A stretch of 64,000 nucleotides of DNA, from positions 21,643,001-21,707,000 of the forward strand of contig OX419758.1 of the NCBI GenBank assembly GCA_948567375.1, given 5' to 3'. This document shows positions 1 through 11,126 of the stretch, in pieces. Both the position numbers and the translations under genes were made by a program. This stretch comes from Lunularia cruciata (lineage: Eukaryota > Streptophyta > Marchantiopsida > Lunulariales > Lunulariaceae). The notes under the pieces were generated by a model. It was given only the letters and a program-made list of their open reading frames with translations, ran no database searches and was not told the origin of the DNA. Position 1 is the first letter of the stretch. Every line of letters starts with the position of its first letter.

Positions 1-2040
1 GTAAATATTTTAAGTAGAAAAGACCTTTGTAGTGAAATACACCTTTAGCATGGAACACCTTCATAGTGATAGAAAACCTCTTGTAGCCAAAGACATTTAG
101 GATTGTAAGTGCAAGGCGTATAACTTTATGAGTATGTAAATAATGAAGATCTGACAACTTCATTGACATGTGGAAAATACTTAGGTAAGCCGTATTGGGA
201 TAACATCAAGTGGAAGTTAGGATTAGCAATGTACATTCTAGATGCAAATACAACTTCACCCGCTCAATCCCTTTAAGATGGAACTCAAGAAAGTACGTAA
301 GGCTTAAGGTCAACATAAATTCAGTTCCATTTTTGGTAATGAAGGAAATTAGCATATGACATTCTAAACTCTCTATTGCTTTTTGTCCACACATTGAGTA
401 TTGATTGGGTATTTTTATTGAGTAGTGGTGAGGAACCTCAAAGTAGGAATGCACACACTTGAGTGTAGGAGAAATTCACTTTTTTGGAGTGTTTGATCCT
501 TGGGTTTCCAAAGAATGGGATAATGTGTGGAATATTTCTAGGTAACTTGGAGCATTAAGAGTACAAAAAAAAAGAAAAAAGAAAAAAGCAAGTCAGTTGA
601 TTGATACAAAGAATCCTTTGGAGTTGGTCCTTTTGAGAAGTGCACAACTTTTGGAGTGAAGTGACCTTTAGTGCAAAGTGAGCCATCACCTTCAAGAATA
701 ATTTGGAATAGATTTGTAGTAAAAATGAATTTTTCTATATTTGTAGTGCAGCACAAGGAGTGAGACTAAACTCTTCTAGGAGTAGTTCTGCCCAAGAGGT
801 TAAATAGGAAATAATATAGAACCATTGAATGTGATACTTATTCAATTCTAGCCAATTCTGACCCGTGACACTACCTTCTATTGGTAGTTCTGCTCAAGAG
901 GTTACATAGGAAATAATAAAGAACCATTGAATGTGCACCTCGTTAATTCTAGCCAATTTCAATTTGTATCCTTGAGGGAACAATATGTTCTTATCAGTTT
1001 TACTGTCAATACATTGACATTGGGCTGTCACAAGAATGTTAGAGATGTCTAAGTTGAAGAACATGAATGATTGCATTTCCACTCACTTCCTCACACTCAA
1101 GTCATAACTTCTCTCTATCTTTCTTATTGCAAGAGAGCCTGTAAGATCTATATTAAGTTGAATTCATTGCGTTGAACAAAATCTAAAGGTTTATCTTTTG
1201 GGTTTGCTATATTGGAAAACCTTTTATGCCTTTTGAGGTTGTTTAGTTAAAATTTTCATGTTACTTCTTAAGTAATTTCTGCATATAATAACTTCTACTT
1301 CTTCTATTTTCACTCTCCTTATGTGCATTCTTAGGCTTGTAAAACTAATGTTGGATGTATTATTTGAAGTGATTTTTTATATTTTAACCTTTTAGATTGC
1401 TTTTGATTTTGATTTTGAAATATGTTTTACTGACCTGTACTTAAATTCTTGTAATTTTTTATAGGTCAAATAAGTTATATTCATGGCATTGAATAATATA
1501 TATCTTATTCCAAATTATACCAATCGTATTTTTTTCTATTTCCATCTCTTGACATTTGTCTTAATCTCCATACATCATCATATTATTAGTTTATTACTTC
1601 TTAATATTTTCATTATTATTTGTGAGTTTTTGATAAGTAAAGAAATATGTGCATTGAATTCTCAATGGACACTTCTCCATCCCTCAAGATTTCCAAATAA
1701 AATATGTAGTAGCTCGAAGTGCCTATAAAGTTGTAATTTCTTCAAATTTCTGGAATATTACAATTTTATTGACCTTACTATTTTTTATCAACCGGATGTT
1801 ACTCTGTCATAGTCCTTAAAGCAGACACTTGCACTACCTCAGTCTAGCTGAGTGATGATTGAGTAAAAACTTTGATTTTTGTGAGGAAATTTCTTTTTAT
1901 TTAAGTAAAGAACTTTTCATTAATTGTTAGCCAAAAATAGTAAAGAAATAAATGACAAAATAAAATATCAATGAAAAATTGCCACATATGATTGATGTTT
2001 ATCCATGGAGTCAATGAATGATCAAAACAGTTTGTAGCAG
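1..2040. other. AT-rich stretch, no gene recognised
   Basis: No coding region, RNA gene or mobile element was recognised here on either strand. Open frames are short (about 80 codons or less) and low in complexity. An A-rich purine tract lies at about 565-592, and an imperfect duplication near 782-962 is listed separately. The style resembles decayed repeat DNA. Confidence 0.6.
782..962. repeat. Imperfect direct duplication, about 101-bp period
   Basis: Two adjacent copies share the sequence around GTAGTTCTGC, an AAGAGGTTA-A-TAGG block, GAACCATTGAATGTG, and a final TTCTAGCCAATT. The first copy starts near 783 and the second near 884. They differ at scattered positions, so the duplication is not recent. 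No coding role is visible. Confidence 0.7.
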
Positions 2041-2857
2041 AAGTTGGACATTAATATGACAACAGTTTATGCGAATGGATGGTTAATATCCATTGCTGGG
2101 CTATGTAGTCAATTATTGGCAGATAGGAACGCTCTGTCTCGTGGGAAATTACCTGTGTTAGGAATATACACCAACCTTCAGTTTCCGGCTCTCAAGCGTT
2201 TCCGTCTCTTCATTCACTCTCTATGTCCTCCATATTCGTGGGTGCCATACTTTTATTAATCACCGGACTCTCAAGCGTTTCACAAGCATCGGACTGGGTT
2301 ATCCCATTTTCAATTCAGGAGCCATAGTCTCGGTGGTATCTTCAATTTTTGTTTTGCTATCCCAAAAGCTTTCGGCACATGAAAGTTTCTTCTCATACCC
2401 TTTAACCCAACACTCGAATAATCCATCAATCTCTTAACCGATTTCACCATTCTGTCTCCTCTATAAGGTGGATTCCAAAGCATCCCGATTAAAACATTCC
2501 ACGACGTACACCACCCTTGTGGATATTGCGCATTCTGCACACGGTTCCATCGGGCAGATTACCATTATTGATGAAGGCATGTCTCTGTGGTTCTATGAGT
2601 TATAGTATCAGAGCACAGGATGTTAGAATAGAAGTTACGTCATCCTATTCTCTAATGATCCCTCATGACGTTGTCGTTGGCTAGATGAAATGTTTCGAAA
2701 AGGCTCCTGCACACTGAACCTTTGCAGACCTTCAATGTTTCCTTTGATAAAAGCAAATAGTTTTAGTTCGGGACTACAGGAGCACTGATCATGAGCTTAC
2801 CACATAAACTGGTGACTGGACCTGAATGTAGAGGGTGTACACAGTTGCAGTGCGCAG
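2041..2857. other. Unrecognised stretch before the tandem repeat
   Basis: Base composition is more balanced than in the flanking AT-rich DNA, which fits old genic sequence. No frame gives a recognisable domain and the open frames are under 80 codons. Confidence 0.5.
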
Positions 2858-4110
2858 TCCCGAGGTTTGCAAACACTCTTTTATTCTGCTCCTTGTGCAC
2901 GGACCTAGATAGAACGTCCACAAGTTTGCAGGCGTGCTTTTGTATCATCAGGTAAAGAGCTAATTCCATTACTTAAAAGGTTCTGCAAGTTAGCATGAAA
3001 AAGGACAAAGGTTAAGATGGAACCTTTTTGTTGCATCCTCTCATGATTGAAACCTAGGTCACATCCGTCCCTCTCTATATATTCCTTGAGAACTAAATTA
3101 GATAAAGCAACTCTATATGATAACAAGCGAGACCACGATAGGAATATTGTTCAATGACTTCCTACCAAGGGAAGCACTGGATGGTGCCAGAACTCTGAAT
3201 TGACGAAGGAGACGGTTGCTCGATTATTCGGAGACCCAGGTGTTTATAGGCGTGCTTTTCATGACGACTCTCTTGAACGCATGTTTCATCGGGCATAGAG
3301 TTAGCGCGCCCGTGCTTGGGATTATCCAAAAGTTAGAAAGAGAAGGCCTAAAGGTTAGAATGAGCTTCGCATTTGTATCCTAGATATCCGGGTTTATCAG
3401 ATCGATATCCAGATTACATGTACATAGTTTGACCTCTGTTGGTGAAGAACAAAACCAAGCAACTCTGTACACTAACAAATGGAGACCACGATAGGAATAT
3501 GTTAACCTTTTTACCAGGGGGGCTGCTCGACGGAGCCGAACTTGAAAATTGGAAGGTAAAGGGTTGGCGTCTACTTAGAGAACTCAAAAGTTTACAAGGT
3601 TGCTTCTTATCAGCACTCCTTTACTCGCATGTTTCATCGGGTATAGAGCTAGTTCCACTGCTTGTGATTTTCTACATTTAGAGTGAACGAGGACGAAAGT
3701 TAGTACAGAAACTTCGCATATCCACTCATGATCGAATGCCCAGATTCTCTATTCCTTAAGAACAGAACCAGATTAGGAAGTCTCTATATTAACAAGTGAG
3801 TTCAATATAGGACAAGTATTTAGCTTCTTATCATAGGAACTGCTGGATGGGGCCGAATTCACATTCGGAGTACCGAATGTGATAATTGGCCGATATTTCG
3901 AGGGCCTCGGAAGATTGCAGGAGTATTTATGAAGTAGGGTCCAACTCCATTCGACCAAAGATTTGACGGAGAACTCTGGTAGTCCTCTTGTGAATTTCGT
4001 GGGATGGGCTTGATAACTTGCTCGGCACCACGACGGACTCTTTTGACCAATATAAATTTGGAATAGAAAGTCCGCAAGTTTGCAGGCCTGTTCCTGATCC
4101 AGAGCAGCTA
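2858..4110. repeat. Diverged tandem repeat, period about 315-355 bp, 3-4 units
   Basis: The landmark GAGACCACGATAGGAATAT at 3129 recurs at 3482 and, diverged, near 3798. A second landmark (CAAGTTTGCAGGCNTG) is at about 2919 and again at about 4073, with related text near 3250 and 3597. Between landmarks the units share a tract like GTTTCATCGGGCATAGAG (about 3283 and 3636) and a TATTCCTTGAGAAC-like tract (about 3079 and 3752). Open frames on the minus strand break between units and match no family I know. It could be a decayed multi-exon repeat gene or an old satellite-like duplication. Confidence 0.65.
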
Positions 4111-5971
4111 AAGGAAGTGCGTGGGCATTGGATGGGAAACTCAGCCGAGTCTGTTTCGGTCATGGGCTGGTAATCTTGCTCTGTCGATACAATAGACTTA
4201 AAAATACTCATAGAATGCGGAACCTTTATTCGAATGATGAAAATTGTGCCCTGCAATAGAATGAAATATAGAATGCAATAGAATACTCAGTTGTATTATG
4301 CTATAACACATCTTGCGGTCCAGCTGATGCATATGCACGGGATAAGACGGTTGGGATTAGCCCAGTTGAAATTATAATGGGAGTAAAATTGGCGAGATAC
4401 AATCACTTTCAACAATGCCATGCTGCTGGACTATAGTAAAATACATACCTTTGCAAAAATGTGCTTGATTTTGGAACAGAGCTATGAAGTTAAAGCCCGT
4501 AAGAAATCTCTAAGCGTGACTGGCACAAAAGTGTTTCGCCTGTGGTGGTAATGGTCCAAAGCCAAACGTTGGAAGAACGCAGGTCCAGGTTTGGAATTCC
4601 CCATATGCATAAAGATGCAGAGAGATACTGTACCAGCTCTTCAGCAACGAAGAGAGGAACATCAATAAAGGTCACCCCTGGACCTCATAAAAAAAGAGTC
4701 GAATGGGCATAGCTTCAGCAGCAGAAACAGTAAACCAGACACAGCACAGACGACTATTGGTTTGGCCATTGGAAGTTGTTGCAAATATGTCCCGCATACT
4801 GAAAAAATCTGAAGTCGCTGAGCATCATCATGAGTAACTACCGAGTCGGATACACTGTGATCATGCGATAGGTGCCTGGATGGCCTAATGGATAATTTCG
4901 GAAGATGGAAGTTGACAAAACTGTTGGAGTGAAAGACTGAGGCTGGAGATCTAGATTTAATGTATTCATTGGAAATGCACAAGCCCGCGAAACTTCAGAG
5001 TAGGCTGCACAGGAGAACGAGAGAAGAGTGTTTGGAATTTATACAGGGCGTGCATGGAGGCCTTGCAGGTAGATATGCCTTCCGCTCTTGGGCGTAAGTC
5101 CACTCCACGCCAGCCTGGAGATCTAAAAGCTGCCACATACTGTGAAAGAGTTAATAACTTTTGTTGAGCGGTATGCATTTGAATACCACATAACCCGTCT
5201 GCTTTTCTTGAACAAGTACATCAGTGACCGTGACCGGTAGCCCAATATTTCCACAAGTCGTGGATTGAACTGGAAAAGAAGGGTATATCTTTTACGAGCC
5301 GATTCTGCTAAAATATCCAAGAATACACGCTAGCTGGAATTCTCGTTGAATATAACAATTCGTATCGGAAGGCAAGGATAGTAGAAGTGGCATTGTCCAC
5401 AAACAACAGCGGCACTGATCACTACTCATCAGCCACCCAAGGTTAGGGTCTGAGTCGTTGCATTCGCCTAGGAACGTTTATAGCACGGGCCTTCCCTTAC
5501 AAATAGTCTCAGAAACTTTGACATGGCAAAATCCATTATCTTCTTATTGGACCCTTGGCGGACGAGCCAGCTTTAGCACTAGGGTGACTGGTCCTGCGCG
5601 ATAAGAGTACAAGCACAGAAAAGTAAACTGCCTCGTGACCAGTTTGCCCTAGCTTCGTTACGTGCCGCGTGCAAGATCCAACTCTTGCCCGTGCGTCCTC
5701 AAGCAAATTGGCATTGTATACTTGATCCGCCATCGAAACTGGGCTGATCATGTACACCGATTCTGCTACAATCTTGCAAAAGGGATGCTTATGGTCAGAG
5801 ACAGTTAACCAATGGAAATGTCCATGGTCGGTAGTGTAGGCTATCTTTCGTTTCTCTGCAGGACGCGATCATATACAAAGAATCTAGGAGGTTGCGACTT
5901 GGCTAGTCCCAGAGACTATCACTCTTGACGAGGATCACTTTGTCGTTTAGGCATGGGTTGGGACATCAAGA
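4111..5971. other. Unrecognised, gene-like composition
   Basis: No confident gene. Minus-strand open frames at about 4,662-4,982 (one hydrophobic segment) and 4,966-5,320 have fairly even codon composition but match no domain I recognise and connect only through frame changes. They may be exons of a decayed gene related to the BTB relic upstream on the same strand. Confidence 0.4.
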
Positions 5972-6605
5972 TCAGATCCTTCTACAGTGTTGAATCAGAT
6001 GTTCATTTACTTCCCAGTCTATGTCCAATCTCTGCCTTTTAAATCCCGGTGCTTCCATTCTTTCAGTTCTTGTTACTGTATTTCCGGATTCGTTAGGTGT
6101 CAGGTCATAGGCTAAACAAATGGAGCTGTCAGTATGGCCGCAAGTTGACTCTTCCGTACTCTTCCTTGTACACCTTGATTTCCCAGTGATTGCCTCCATA
6201 TGGATTGATCCACCGTGTGGTAGCATAAGGACGTTGAAACGACTTGCTTAGAGATTGTTGGGAAAACCGTATCGGAGGTTCTGTTTGACAAATTTTGTGG
6301 ACTCTGTCTCCAATTTTATGCACCCGGAGAGAGTGGCGAGGCATAGTCTGATGCATATATTTTCTTGTGTTAAACCTTTTGAAAGTTCGTTCTCTGCAAC
6401 TCCTTTGAGCGCAACAATGTCGTATTTGTGGGAGACCTTCAGTACTTCTTCAGCAGGTGCTTCTGTGGTGAATAGGATATTTGCAGTGTAGCAAAAGTTG
6501 ACCACAGCTCGCAAACTTGGGCACCCACGCCCCAATCTTCACATCACCCGTCTCCTTCTCTCCATCCCATTTCCGAACATCCTTCGGAATACAGCGGACC
6601 TGCCA
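5972..6605 (-). pseudogene. BTB/POZ-domain protein relic
   Basis: BTB/POZ proteins usually dimerise and act as substrate adaptors for CUL3 ubiquitin ligases. Read on the minus strand, three frames together give consecutive BTB text. At about 6,545-6,600 there is SAVFRRMFGNGMER, then GEKETGDVKIG in a second frame. From 6,535 down to 6,251 the second half of the fold follows: LRAVVNFCYTANILF, APAEEVLKVSHKYDI and LTQENICIRLCLA, ending KFVKQN. A stop near 6,248-6,250 is followed in the same frame by 84 more codons to 5,972, which read like the original tail. A sequence reading CCAAACAG upstream (about 6,606) may be the old splice acceptor. At least two frameshifts and one stop make this a pseudogene. 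The strand 3' of the BTB is the most rapidly varying part, and the exact family is unknown. Confidence 0.75.
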
Positions 6606-8421
6606 ACCTGTTTGGACAAAAAGAAACACCTTTAACCCCAGTTTCGCACTTTGACAGATTCGGTTCAATGTATCCACTGTTCAGGTCATCACGTCAACTT
6701 TCGGTATCCAGAATCCCCCAGAACAAAAGTCAACTATAGTATCAGAAACACTCATGACGTTCGACGAAAACAATGCAGATTTCAGGAACTGTTTCGGGGG
6801 GGCATTATCCTGAGGATTCACTTAGGGTTTGATTCTCAAGAGAGAATACCCTGAAAGACTCGATTTCGCCGATCGCAGCCACACAAGCACGTTCAGAGCA
6901 AGATCACGTTCTCCTGGAAATTCGAAAATTTCTTACAATACACACCTTGGTAGCAAAATGTTCAGTTCATCAAATAAGTTCCAGCCGGCTTTAGATAAGG
7001 ATCCCTTTCCTCGGAACTATCAGTAGAGATAGTTCCAGCTGTTGTCCACACTGAGTATGTCGGTTATAGCACTTATTCTCGTCAACTAGGCTTCTGACCT
7101 TGCGCGAATGTTGGCCACTATCCAATGCAACAGCACCGGATCTGAGGCTTGATTGTCAGTGAACCTCCAATTCAATTCCCACCCTAGTTCTTTCCCGGAC
7201 AGTACTTTTGCACCACAGAACTTCCATAAAAATTTATCACAGAATTAAGTGAAACTTTTGGCTGCGGGCTGAACGCACAGATCTTACAACATCCTTATGG
7301 GATCATTGACGACCTGGACTCACACGGTCCCTTCTTGTAGAATACCGAGGCCGCCTCTCGAATCAACCGATGCTTCACAATTCAAACTATATGTAGCCAT
7401 TTGTTGGATGCTCTAAGAGAATTGAATTGCAGAAAACATTGCTTCTGCCTCCTGATTGCCAAATTCGAACTCATCTGAAACTCCAGTTTGGCAAAGGAGC
7501 ATGGAAAACCCGACTATCAAGGAACTTCACTTGGGGTTCTTAGCTACCATAATAAAACAATGTGCATATACGGGCACGGAATCAAGGATTTCCTTGAAAA
7601 GGACATCGGGATCGAAGTTAATCTCTCGATTTTGACCTTGAGGGGGGTTTTAGAGGACAGCAACTCAATGTATCTTTGTTTAAGGTCTTCTCGGCAAGCT
7701 GGTTTAGGGGTCACAGACTCCCCTTCTGAACACCCACAAATTCAAATCTCCGCGAGAAGAATCACTCACGAGACCAGGCTCAAAAGTTTGAAGAAATTCC
7801 AGCTTCCATCTTATCTCCGAACAATTTGCATAGAGCTTGATTACCGAATACTCAGCTCTGGCCCGCGCACACCCAACGTACTTCTAGCTGGAAAAGACGT
7901 ACCGCCTGGAGAAGGATAAGCATTGGAACAGGGAGCACTACCGAACGAAGCAGCCATGAGGGTACTCTGCTATTGACTCTGCGAGAAACAAAGTCTTTAA
8001 TAAATGAACTAGAGAACGATGAGGAACCACAGAGAAACGCGAGAAGAGCTGTCTTGCTTGCAAAGCCCTGTGAAGAAACTGATGTAAAACCACAGTTACA
8101 GAGACCACTAGAGACCACTGTCAAATTGATTTTGAGTTGGGGCATCTGAGATAAATCATTGCCCCTTTGGCGTCAACGTATGGGAGAGAGGCAAAACGCC
8201 AAGCGGTTCGTTGAAGCGAGACACACTGATTGTCACTCTGTGTCGATTAGACTTCGGCACCGCATAGCGAGTGTACGTCACGCGGTAATCTCATACAAGC
8301 TGCCCGCGGTGATTTGGAAGGAACTTATGCATTGATGTCCTCCCAGGATATTTCACGTTCGTATGTCATGTGAATTGAGTGAGACTGGTTGGGATAAGGT
8401 TGGTGATGAGATTAGTCAGCA
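6606..8421. other. Unrecognised stretch between BTB and SDR relics
   Basis: The longest open frame is on the plus strand at 7,488-7,919 (about 143 codons). Its protein is not recognisable. The plus strand after it reads RLEKDKHWN and, in another frame, ELENDEEPQRNARRAVLL up to a stop near 8,148. This looks like eroded coding sequence with frameshifts, but I cannot assign a family. Nothing else is supported. Confidence 0.4.
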
Positions 8422-8942
8422 GTGGGCGAGTTCAGGGAGAAACGGTACCAAAATTCCGTGGAAGCTACACTACGGAAAATAGTCAACTTGATTGATGTTC
8501 TCCACAAGTTTCATAGCAAAAGAAAGCTGTGGCGAAAAATGCGCGTGAGGCTCAAACTGGAGGTTCAATTGTTTGTATTACTTCGATACCAGGGACTGAA
8601 AGGGGAATGTACCCTGGGGTTAGTTTGTATGGGACTTCCATGGCAGGAGCAAACCATTTAATGGAGATGATGGTTTTGGAGCCCGGGGAGTACGGAATTC
8701 GTGTGAATGCTGTAGCATGCGGTCTTAGTGGTGAAGATAATCTATTCCAGGCGAAAGACGAAAGCTATGTGGATGAGATGGCGAGGAAATAGTGCCATAG
8801 CAGCGGTGGTCGCAGTTTACGAGTGATGTAATAGGTGTTGTGCTCTAGGTTGCTGGTGACTCTTCGACATTACTGACAGGCACGGTCTCCTGTAATGGAT
8901 GGGGGACAGTGGATCAGTAGACCACGCCTTGGTTCTTATCTT
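8422..8942 (+). pseudogene. Short-chain dehydrogenase/reductase (SDR), C-terminal part
   Basis: SDR enzymes reduce or oxidise small molecules with NAD(P)(H), using a Ser-Tyr-Lys triad. The plus strand reads SVEATLRKIVNLIDVLHKF from about 8,460, then in a second frame GGSIVCITSIPGTERG (active-site serine region), SLYGTSMAG and YGIRVNAVACGL, to a stop at about 8,792. After further frame changes the family's usual ending reappears: DSSTLLTGTV at about 8,864-8,893, then VMDGGQWISRPRLGSYL and a stop at 8,942. The dinucleotide-binding N-terminal half is missing. The catalytic lysine of YxxxK is methionine (codon 8,640-8,642) although the tyrosine (8,628-8,630) remains. Truncation, frameshifts and the lost lysine all indicate a dead copy. 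The ending resembles plant FabG-like SDRs. Confidence 0.85.
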
Positions 8943-8959
8943 TAGCTTTAAGTTTTAAG

Positions 8960-10801
8960 ACTTATGTGACGCAGGTGGAGAGAATATCATTTATTGTGGC
9001 ACACTAGAGACAGTCTATCCCACCAGCATGGGAGTATTTTTCACTTTTTGCTTCATTATAGCCCGATTGGCCTAGAGATTTATCTTCCTTGATGGGAGAC
9101 CGTGTGAACATACAGTACATTTTCTCTTAGTCGACTTAGTGTCCATTCCTCAAGCTATTAGAGCACATCTACACTCTTGTTCAGGCAAGGGTGCCAGCGC
9201 TTGGATCCTAGCTCGACGATGCATTTGGGCATTCCGACTTGCACCAACTATTTTTTGTAATACAAAATGTTAGCCATATGATCTAGATATGACATCCGGT
9301 TTGGTAACATTTAGAATGATGTTATACATGATGGTCAAAATAAATTAGATAAAAATATCACCAAAAGAGTATTTTTACTGATAGACTTGAGAAATATACT
9401 TGAGAACCTTAGAACCAATAGCTAGACATATGATTTAAAAGTGAGAATTGGTTTGGTAACATCTGGAAAAATATTACACATGATGTACTAACACAGATCA
9501 GAATGAAATATCACCAAAAGAGGACTTCTACTAATAGAGTAGGAACCGTAATATGCGTGAAATCTTTGAAGGCAATTTTGGAGGCCTAAACGGATGAATT
9601 AGATCTCAAAAATGTGCACATTTTCCCAACCGAGGAAAGGCGGGCCTTCCTCCTTTCCCTCTGTGTCTCGCCGAGCGCTTTCCAATGGTACCTTACTCAT
9701 GTGATTTTGAGATTCCTATAGGAAGATTCCCTAAAAGATTCCCTCCAGTCAAAGCTTGTTTGACCAACCAGATAAGACCTAGACCAGACATGTCACCCAT
9801 CCAAGTAAGTAATCCAAGGGTGGAGCTTGCTGACATGTCACCTATCTATGTCCCTAATCCTATGGTGGAGCTTCCTTGGGGGAGATCCTCTTTGTCTATG
9901 TAATAAAGAGAAGGTGCTCCTTTGGGGCATCGAATGTTTGAGTGTGCAATATGTGTTTTTTCTCGTCTCTTGTCCTTGGAGCATTACATTTTCTCTACCA
10001 CGATGAGGTTTTGCTTGGGTTGGTCCACACGTCTGCATCTTCATTACTCACTTGTGAGTGTGGTTCTACACTAGATGTAGCAATGGTCCACATGACACTG
10101 TGTCCTTTTGGAGGACAGAGGATAGCTACCCATGATGCCATTAGGGACATTGTGTTTGCTATGGCACGAGAGAATGGATACTTGGCTTGGAGTGAGAGTT
10201 CATATGCTTTGAAAATGACACATGTGAGTGCAAACTTATATTTGGTCCGAGATGATGAGGTGATAGTAGCGGATGTCATGGTTACTGAGCTTACATGGGA
10301 ACCAGTTTCGGAGGGAGTGATTACCCATCCCCCTAGATGGGCGGCGAGTGCAGCAGTAGGTTGTAAGGTCTCCAAGTATATGGGCATGCAGCGAGGTCAC
10401 CTCTTTGTTCCTTTACCCTTGGAGTTATATGGAGCTATGGACACGACATTTGACACATTTGTCAGGGAGTGGGCGAGAGCTTATCATGTTAGGCGTCATG
10501 GGTACCACTCTCACTCTCATACTTTGTACCGTATTTTAGATAGTTTGTGTCCATTGCTCTACATAGGGAAGTGACTAGAGCAATCCATACGAGAACAATC
10601 ACATTATATGATGTTTCTTCATATACTCCATTTGTGTGTAGAACAATATGACTTGCATAGCTCTGATATCTTAGGTGCAGTAGGGCAGATTTCTCAAATA
10701 GACTCTATTGGAGCTTAGCCCCATGTTACCTTTTTTGTCTCTCCCTTGTATGGCTTGATGGGGTCTTCCTATCCTTCGTTTCCCGAGCGGTCGCCTTTTT
10801 T
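8960..10801 (+). mobile_element. Non-LTR retroelement relic A (RLE-type C-terminus), split by a solo LTR
   Basis: This is collinear with relic B at 23.9-25.6 kb, including shared landmarks on either side of the solo LTR at 9,256-9,988. After the LTR, an open frame to 10,574 has a zinc-knuckle-like CECG...MVHMTLC (CxC, H, C), then GGQRIATHDAIRDIVFAM, and later VIVADVMV. This order (Cys/His knuckle, then a GG-R-HN/HD-I-D helix and an acidic motif) resembles the C-terminus of R2-like non-LTR elements that carry a restriction-like endonuclease. The first codons of that open frame lie inside the LTR, so its apparent start is an artefact. The 3' tail after 10,574 has the ATATCTTAGGTGCAGTAGGG block and the short tail repeat (10,701-10,801) found in other copies. 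The family assignment is inference. The insertion relationship is seen directly. Confidence 0.6.
9256..9988 (+). mobile_element. Family-1 solo LTR (two-unit U3)
   Basis: Starts TGTAATACAAAATG and ends GGAGCATTACA. It is flanked by TTTTT at 9,251-9,255 and TTTTC at 9,989-9,993, an imperfect target duplication. The uninterrupted equivalent site is seen in relic B near 24,240. U3 holds two tandem units of roughly 165 bp. Near 9,894 a TATGTAATAAAGAGAAGG stretch is the eroded TATA region. There is no internal region, so this is a recombination product. Confidence 0.9.
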
Positions 10802-10965
10802 TATTTAAGAGTTCTTACAAGCGTGACTCCTGCAACTAATTCATTAGCTATTGTTGGCATTTTCGAGCAACTTCTACTTATGCTACCGACCAAAACGATT
10901 GAAAGAAGGTACAGGGCGACCGCGTAGAAAACACGTTGGAAAGCGATTAAAAGCAGGTGATGCAA

Positions 10966-10993
10966 GTAAGGTAACAATGTATTGTTACCTTAC
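10966..10993. repeat. Perfect 12-bp inverted repeat with 4-nt loop
   Basis: GTAAGGTAACAA, loop TGTA, then TTGTTACCTTAC. The arms are perfectly complementary. It lies between tail copies A and D. A stable hairpin in DNA or RNA is possible; no partner gene is evident. Confidence 0.85.
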
Positions 10994-11021
10994 CCATCTA
11001 CCATTGTTATTTCTGGATGTG

Positions 11022-11126
11022 CTATTGGTGCTTAGCTCCATGTTACCTTTTTTGTCTCTCCTTTGTACGGGCTTGATGGGGTCTTCCCATCCTTCATTTT
11101 TCCTACGCGGGCGCTTTTTATCTCTC
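11022..11126 (+). repeat. Tail-repeat copy D of the non-LTR family
   Basis: Matches the 3' end of relic A from CTATTGGNGCTTAGC through a GTTACCTTTTTTGTCTCTC tract and GATGGGGTCTTCCCATCC to a CGCGG-containing end. No upstream element sequence is present, as in a 5'-truncated LINE insertion. Copy E lies about 615 bp away in inverted orientation. Confidence 0.75.

Noticed and set aside
565-592. Poly(A) tail of a retroposed gene
   Set aside because: The tract is mixed A/G and internal, and no upstream coding sequence or flanking duplicates were found.
4966-5320. Protein-kinase-like phrase (LVEILGY...SLMYLF) on the minus strand
   Set aside because: Only a short resemblance to the kinase hinge region; no catalytic loop, DFG or glycine loop nearby in any frame.
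7852-8145. Minus-strand serine-rich 97-codon frame
   Set aside because: The plus strand of the same interval gives more protein-like text (ELENDEEPQRNARRAVLL); neither matches a known family, so no gene was called.
9942-10574. A single 210-codon gene starting at 9,942
   Set aside because: Its first 16 codons are inside the solo LTR that ends at 9,988. The real coding sequence began before 9,256 and was split by the insertion.
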